Assembly (NCBI GenBank): GCA_050732775.1
Contig: JBOHRN010000022.1
Location: 1 to 17,387 of the forward strand
Source: JBOHRN01 sp050732775
Lineage (GTDB): Bacteria > Gemmatimonadota > Gemmatimonadetes > Longimicrobiales > Longimicrobiaceae
Reading direction: 5' to 3'
DNA length: 17,387 nt
Shown: in pieces, positions 14,672 through 17,387 of the stretch
Numbering within the stretch: the first letter of the stretch is position 1
How the letters are laid out: each line of letters begins with the position of its first letter
Notes under the pieces: generated by a model
Database searches by the model: none
Seen by the model: the letters and a program-made list of their open reading frames with translations, nothing else
Told to the model about the DNA's origin: nothing
Made by a program: the position numbers and the translations under genes

Positions 14672-15142
14672 GTGAGCCGCAGAAAGCGCGCGGTAGTCCG
14701 TCCCGTCGCCGTTGATCCGGCGTACGGCTCCGAAACGGTGAGCCGCTTTGTCAACGTGCTCATGCGCGACGGCAAGAAGTCCACGGCCGAGGGCATCTTC
14801 CACGACGCCATGAAGTTGATCGAGGAGAAGTCGGACCAGCCAGGCGAGGATGTTTTCCAGCAGGCCCTCTCCAACGTCAAGCCGATGCTCGAGGTCAAGT
14901 CTCGCCGGGTAGGCGGGGCCACCTATCAGGTGCCCGTGGAGGTGCGGCCCGAGCGGCGCGACTCACTGGCCATGCGTTGGCTCATCCGGACCGCCCGGGA
15001 CCGGAGCGAGAAGACTATGTCGGACCGGTTGGCCAACGAGTTCTTGGCCGCGAGCCGGAACGAGGGAGCCACCATCAAGAAGAAGGAAGACACCCACCGG
15101 ATGGCCGAAGCCAACAAGGCCTTCGCCCACTACCGTTGGTAA
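14672..15142 (+). CDS. rpsG: 30S ribosomal protein S7
   Basis: This 156-aa protein is the normal length. It starts with GTG (SRRKRAVVRPVAVDP), 1 nt after the rpsL stop, with an AGGGGGGG run just upstream as ribosome-binding site. S7 nucleates assembly of the 30S head and touches the E-site tRNA. Recognisable pieces are FVNVLMRDGKKSTAEGIFHDA, the SRRVGGATYQVPVEVRPERR rRNA-binding segment and the C-terminal THRMAEANKAFAHYRW. In E. coli S7 represses the str operon by binding the rpsL-rpsG junction. Here that junction is only 1 nt, so a comparable operator between the genes is not available. Confidence 0.98.
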   Translation: MSRRKRAVVRPVAVDPAYGSETVSRFVNVLMRDGKKSTAEGIFHDAMKLIEEKSDQPGEDVFQQALSNVKPMLEVKSRRVGGATYQVPVEVRPERRDSLAMRWLIRTARDRSEKTMSDRLANEFLAASRNEGATIKKKEDTHRMAEANKAFAHYRW

Positions 15143-15162
15143 GTAGCTGGCTCGTTAGCACC

Positions 15163-17259
15163 ATGCCGCGTAAAACCCCGCTTCAGAAGCTCCGCAACAT
15201 CGGCATCATGGCCCACATCGATGCCGGCAAGACCACCACCACGGAGCGCGTCCTCTACTATACGGGCCGCACCCACAAAATGGGTGAGGTTCACGAAGGC
15301 GCGGCCGTAATGGACTGGATGGAGCAAGAGCAGGAGCGCGGCATCACCATTACCTCGGCGGCGACCACCTGCTCCTGGTCCCGCTTCGGTGAGGAGTTCC
15401 GCATCAACATCATCGACACCCCGGGACACGTAGACTTCACCGTCGAGGTGGAGCGGTCGCTACGGGTGCTCGACGGGTCGGTGGCGGTGTTCTGTTCGGT
15501 GGGTGGCGTGGAGCCCCAGTCCGAGACGGTGTGGCGCCAGGCCGACCGTTACGGTGTTCCCCGTATCGCCTTCGTCAACAAGATGGACCGGGTGGGCGCC
15601 GATTTCGACCGCGTGGTCTCGATGATCCGGGAGCGGCTGGGCGCCAACGCCCACTCCCTGCAGCTTCCCATCGGCGCGGGAGACGGCTTCGAGGGGATAG
15701 TGGACGTGATCCGCGGCGTGGGCCTCCACTACGACGAAGAGACGCTGGGGAAGAACTGGACCGAGGGGCCGATCCCCGAGCAGCTCCAAAAAGTGACGCT
15801 CGAAGCCCGCACCGCCCTGGTCGAGGCAGTGGCCGAGCACGACGACGCCCTGATGGAGAAGTACCTCGAGGGGGAGGAGATCTCGGAGCAGGAGCTCCGC
15901 TCTGGCATCCGCCAGGCCACCGTGGCCAACACCCTGATCCCCGTGCTGTGCGGCTCCGCCTTCAAGAACAAGGGGGTGCAGCAACTCCTGGACGCGGTCA
16001 TCGACTACCTGCCGTCTCCGCTCGACGTGCCCGCCATCCGCGGACACGACCTCCGCGACGCCGAAAAAGTCGTGGAGCGCAACGCGGACGACAGCGAGCC
16101 GTTCTCGGCCCTCGCCTTCAAGGTGGCCAACGACCCTTACGTGGGTAAGCTGACCTTCTTCAGGGTCTACTCGGGCTCGCTGCCGGCCGGTTCCTACGTT
16201 TACAACTCGACCAAGGACAAGCGGGAGCGCATCGGCCGCATCCTCCAGATGCACTCCAACAAGCGGGAGGAGCGCGACGAGGTGTACGCCGGCGACATCG
16301 CCGCTGCCATCGGGCTCAAAGACACCGGCACCGGAGATACCCTCTGCGACCCCGACAAGCCGGTGATCCTGGAGGCGATGCACTTCCCCGAGCCGGTGAT
16401 CTCGGTGGCCATCGAACCGAAAACCAAGGTCGATCAAGACAAGATGGGCGAGGCCCTCTCCCGTCTCTCCGACGAAGACCCCACCTTCCGCGTCCACACC
16501 GACCAGGAGACCGGGCAGACCATCATCTCCGGCATGGGCGAGCTCCACCTGGAGATCATCGTCGACCGCATGCTGCGCGAGTTCAAGGTCGACGCTAACG
16601 TGGGTCGGCCCCAGGTGGCGTACCGGGAGACCATCCGCAAGGCGGTCGACGGGGTCGAGGGCAAGTTCGTGCGCCAGACGGGCGGCCGCGGCCAGTACGG
16701 CCACGTGGTGATCAACGTCGCCCCCTCCGATCCGGGCGAGGGCTTCGTGTTCGAGGACAAGATCGTGGGCGGTTCCATCCCCCGGGAGTTCATCAAGCCG
16801 TCCGAAGAGGGGATGCGCGAAGCCATGGAGGGCGGCATCCTGGCAGGGTATCCGCTCGTGGACGTGAAGGTTCAGCTGGTGGACGGCTCGTACCACGACG
16901 TGGACTCGTCCGAGATGGCCTTCAAGATCGCGGGCTCGATGGCCCTCAAGGAGGCGGTCCGGCGGGCCGACCCGGTACTACTGGAGCCGGTGATGGACGT
17001 GGAGGTGGTGACCCCTGGAGATTACATGGGCGACATCATAGGCGACCTATCCTCCCGCCGCGGTAAGGTGGGGGGGATGAACCAGCGCGGCGAGTCGCAG
17101 ATCATCACCGCGGTGGTGCCGCTGGCCGAAATGTTCGGCTACGCCACCAACCTCCGCTCCATGAGCCAGGGTAGGGCGGTGTACTCCATGCAGTTCAAGC
17201 AGTACGAAGAAGTTCCCAAGTCCAAGGCGGAAGAGATCATCGCAAAAGTGAGGGGCTGA
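15163..17259 (+). CDS. fusA: Elongation factor G
   Basis: This 698-aa translational GTPase drives translocation and, with the recycling factor, ribosome splitting. The G domain shows G1 AHIDAGKT (17-24), switch I RGITITSAATT (59-69), G3 DTPGHVDF (85-92) and G4 NKMD (139-142). The GGRGQYGHVVI loop of domain IV starts near residue 507. Length and domain order are as in ordinary EF-G. The ATG at 15163 gives MPRKTPLQKLRNIGIMAHID. Open frame extends upstream inside rpsG but has no family similarity. No clear Shine-Dalgarno precedes the ATG in the 20-bp gap after rpsG. tuf follows after 3 nt. Confidence 0.98.
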   Translation: MPRKTPLQKLRNIGIMAHIDAGKTTTTERVLYYTGRTHKMGEVHEGAAVMDWMEQEQERGITITSAATTCSWSRFGEEFRINIIDTPGHVDFTVEVERSLRVLDGSVAVFCSVGGVEPQSETVWRQADRYGVPRIAFVNKMDRVGADFDRVVSMIRERLGANAHSLQLPIGAGDGFEGIVDVIRGVGLHYDEETLGKNWTEGPIPEQLQKVTLEARTALVEAVAEHDDALMEKYLEGEEISEQELRSGIRQATVANTLIPVLCGSAFKNKGVQQLLDAVIDYLPSPLDVPAIRGHDLRDAEKVVERNADDSEPFSALAFKVANDPYVGKLTFFRVYSGSLPAGSYVYNSTKDKRERIGRILQMHSNKREERDEVYAGDIAAAIGLKDTGTGDTLCDPDKPVILEAMHFPEPVISVAIEPKTKVDQDKMGEALSRLSDEDPTFRVHTDQETGQTIISGMGELHLEIIVDRMLREFKVDANVGRPQVAYRETIRKAVDGVEGKFVRQTGGRGQYGHVVINVAPSDPGEGFVFEDKIVGGSIPREFIKPSEEGMREAMEGGILAGYPLVDVKVQLVDGSYHDVDSSEMAFKIAGSMALKEAVRRADPVLLEPVMDVEVVTPGDYMGDIIGDLSSRRGKVGGMNQRGESQIITAVVPLAEMFGYATNLRSMSQGRAVYSMQFKQYEEVPKSKAEEIIAKVRG

Positions 17260-17262
17260 CCA

Positions 17263-17387
17263 ATGGCCAAGGCGAAGTTTGAGCGGACGAAGCCGCACGT
17301 AAACGTAGGCACCATAGGGCACGTAGATCATGGCAAGACCACGTTAACGGCGGCCATCACCGAGGTACAGGCGGCGAGGGGGTTAGC
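17263..17387 (+). CDS. tuf: Elongation factor Tu, N-terminal fragment (3' end outside window)
   Basis: ATG at 17263 reads MAKAKFERTKPHVNVGTIGH and continues with the G1 loop GHVDHGKTTLT (19-29), the unmistakable EF-Tu N-terminus. GAGGGG at 17250-17255, overlapping the fusA 3' end, is a well-spaced ribosome-binding site (7 nt). Only 41 codons and 2 bases are present. It is the second tuf in the window. This one is in the canonical fusA-tuf position; the one at the left edge is in the position often called tufB. Confidence 0.97.
   Translation, partial: MAKAKFERTKPHVNVGTIGHVDHGKTTLTAAITEVQAARGL

Overview
This is the core translation and transcription locus of a high-GC bacterium. All genes lie on the + strand in the order (tuf 3' end) - rpmG - secE - nusG - rplK - rplA - rplJ - rplL - rpoB - rpoC - nucleotidyltransferase-like gene - rpsL - rpsG - fusA - (tuf 5' end). 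It joins the classical secE-nusG/L11/rpoBC cluster to the str operon. RpoC carries an SI3-type insertion in the trigger loop and Leu in place of the E. coli trigger-loop Met932. RpoB carries the E. coli-type lobe insertion and the SI2-type insertion. Together with the gene order, this fits a Gram-negative, FCB-side lineage, and my best guess is Gemmatimonadota. That placement comes from remembered sequence patterns only and is of moderate to low confidence.

Layout. 1-125 is the last 41 codons of a tuf gene. 157-2773 is a tightly packed run (rpmG, secE, nusG, rplK, rplA, rplJ) with gaps of 0-45 bp. rplL follows after a 75-bp gap with two small hairpins. The 128-bp rplL-rpoB spacer holds a perfect 15-bp hairpin and then a terminator-like hairpin, the place where E. 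coli has its partial attenuator and RNase III site. rpoB and rpoC take up 3376-12971. A nucleotidyltransferase-like gene of unknown role (12974-14191) starts 2 nt after the rpoC stop. At its 3' end is a good sigma70-type promoter (TTGACA, 17 nt, TACTTT). The following ~100-nt leader has a terminator hairpin with a T-tract and a possible competing antiterminator, just before rpsL-rpsG-fusA-tuf. No stretch over 300 bp lacks a gene.

How the genes work together: EF-Tu, EF-G, L33, L11, L1, L10, L7/L12, S12 and S7 belong to the ribosome and its factor cycle. SecE is part of the protein export channel. NusG, RpoB and RpoC form the elongating RNA polymerase.

Most notable points: (i) RpoB is 1774 aa, against about 1340 in E. 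coli, because of three large in-frame insertions of roughly 115, 215 and 115 residues that match no domain I recognise, while RpoC is of ordinary size; (ii) an uncharacterised NTP_transf_5-like gene sits between rpoC and rpsL; (iii) the rpsL leader has an attenuator-like architecture; (iv) the window ends exactly 125 nt inside tuf at both sides, which looks like an assembly contig truncated in a duplicated gene.
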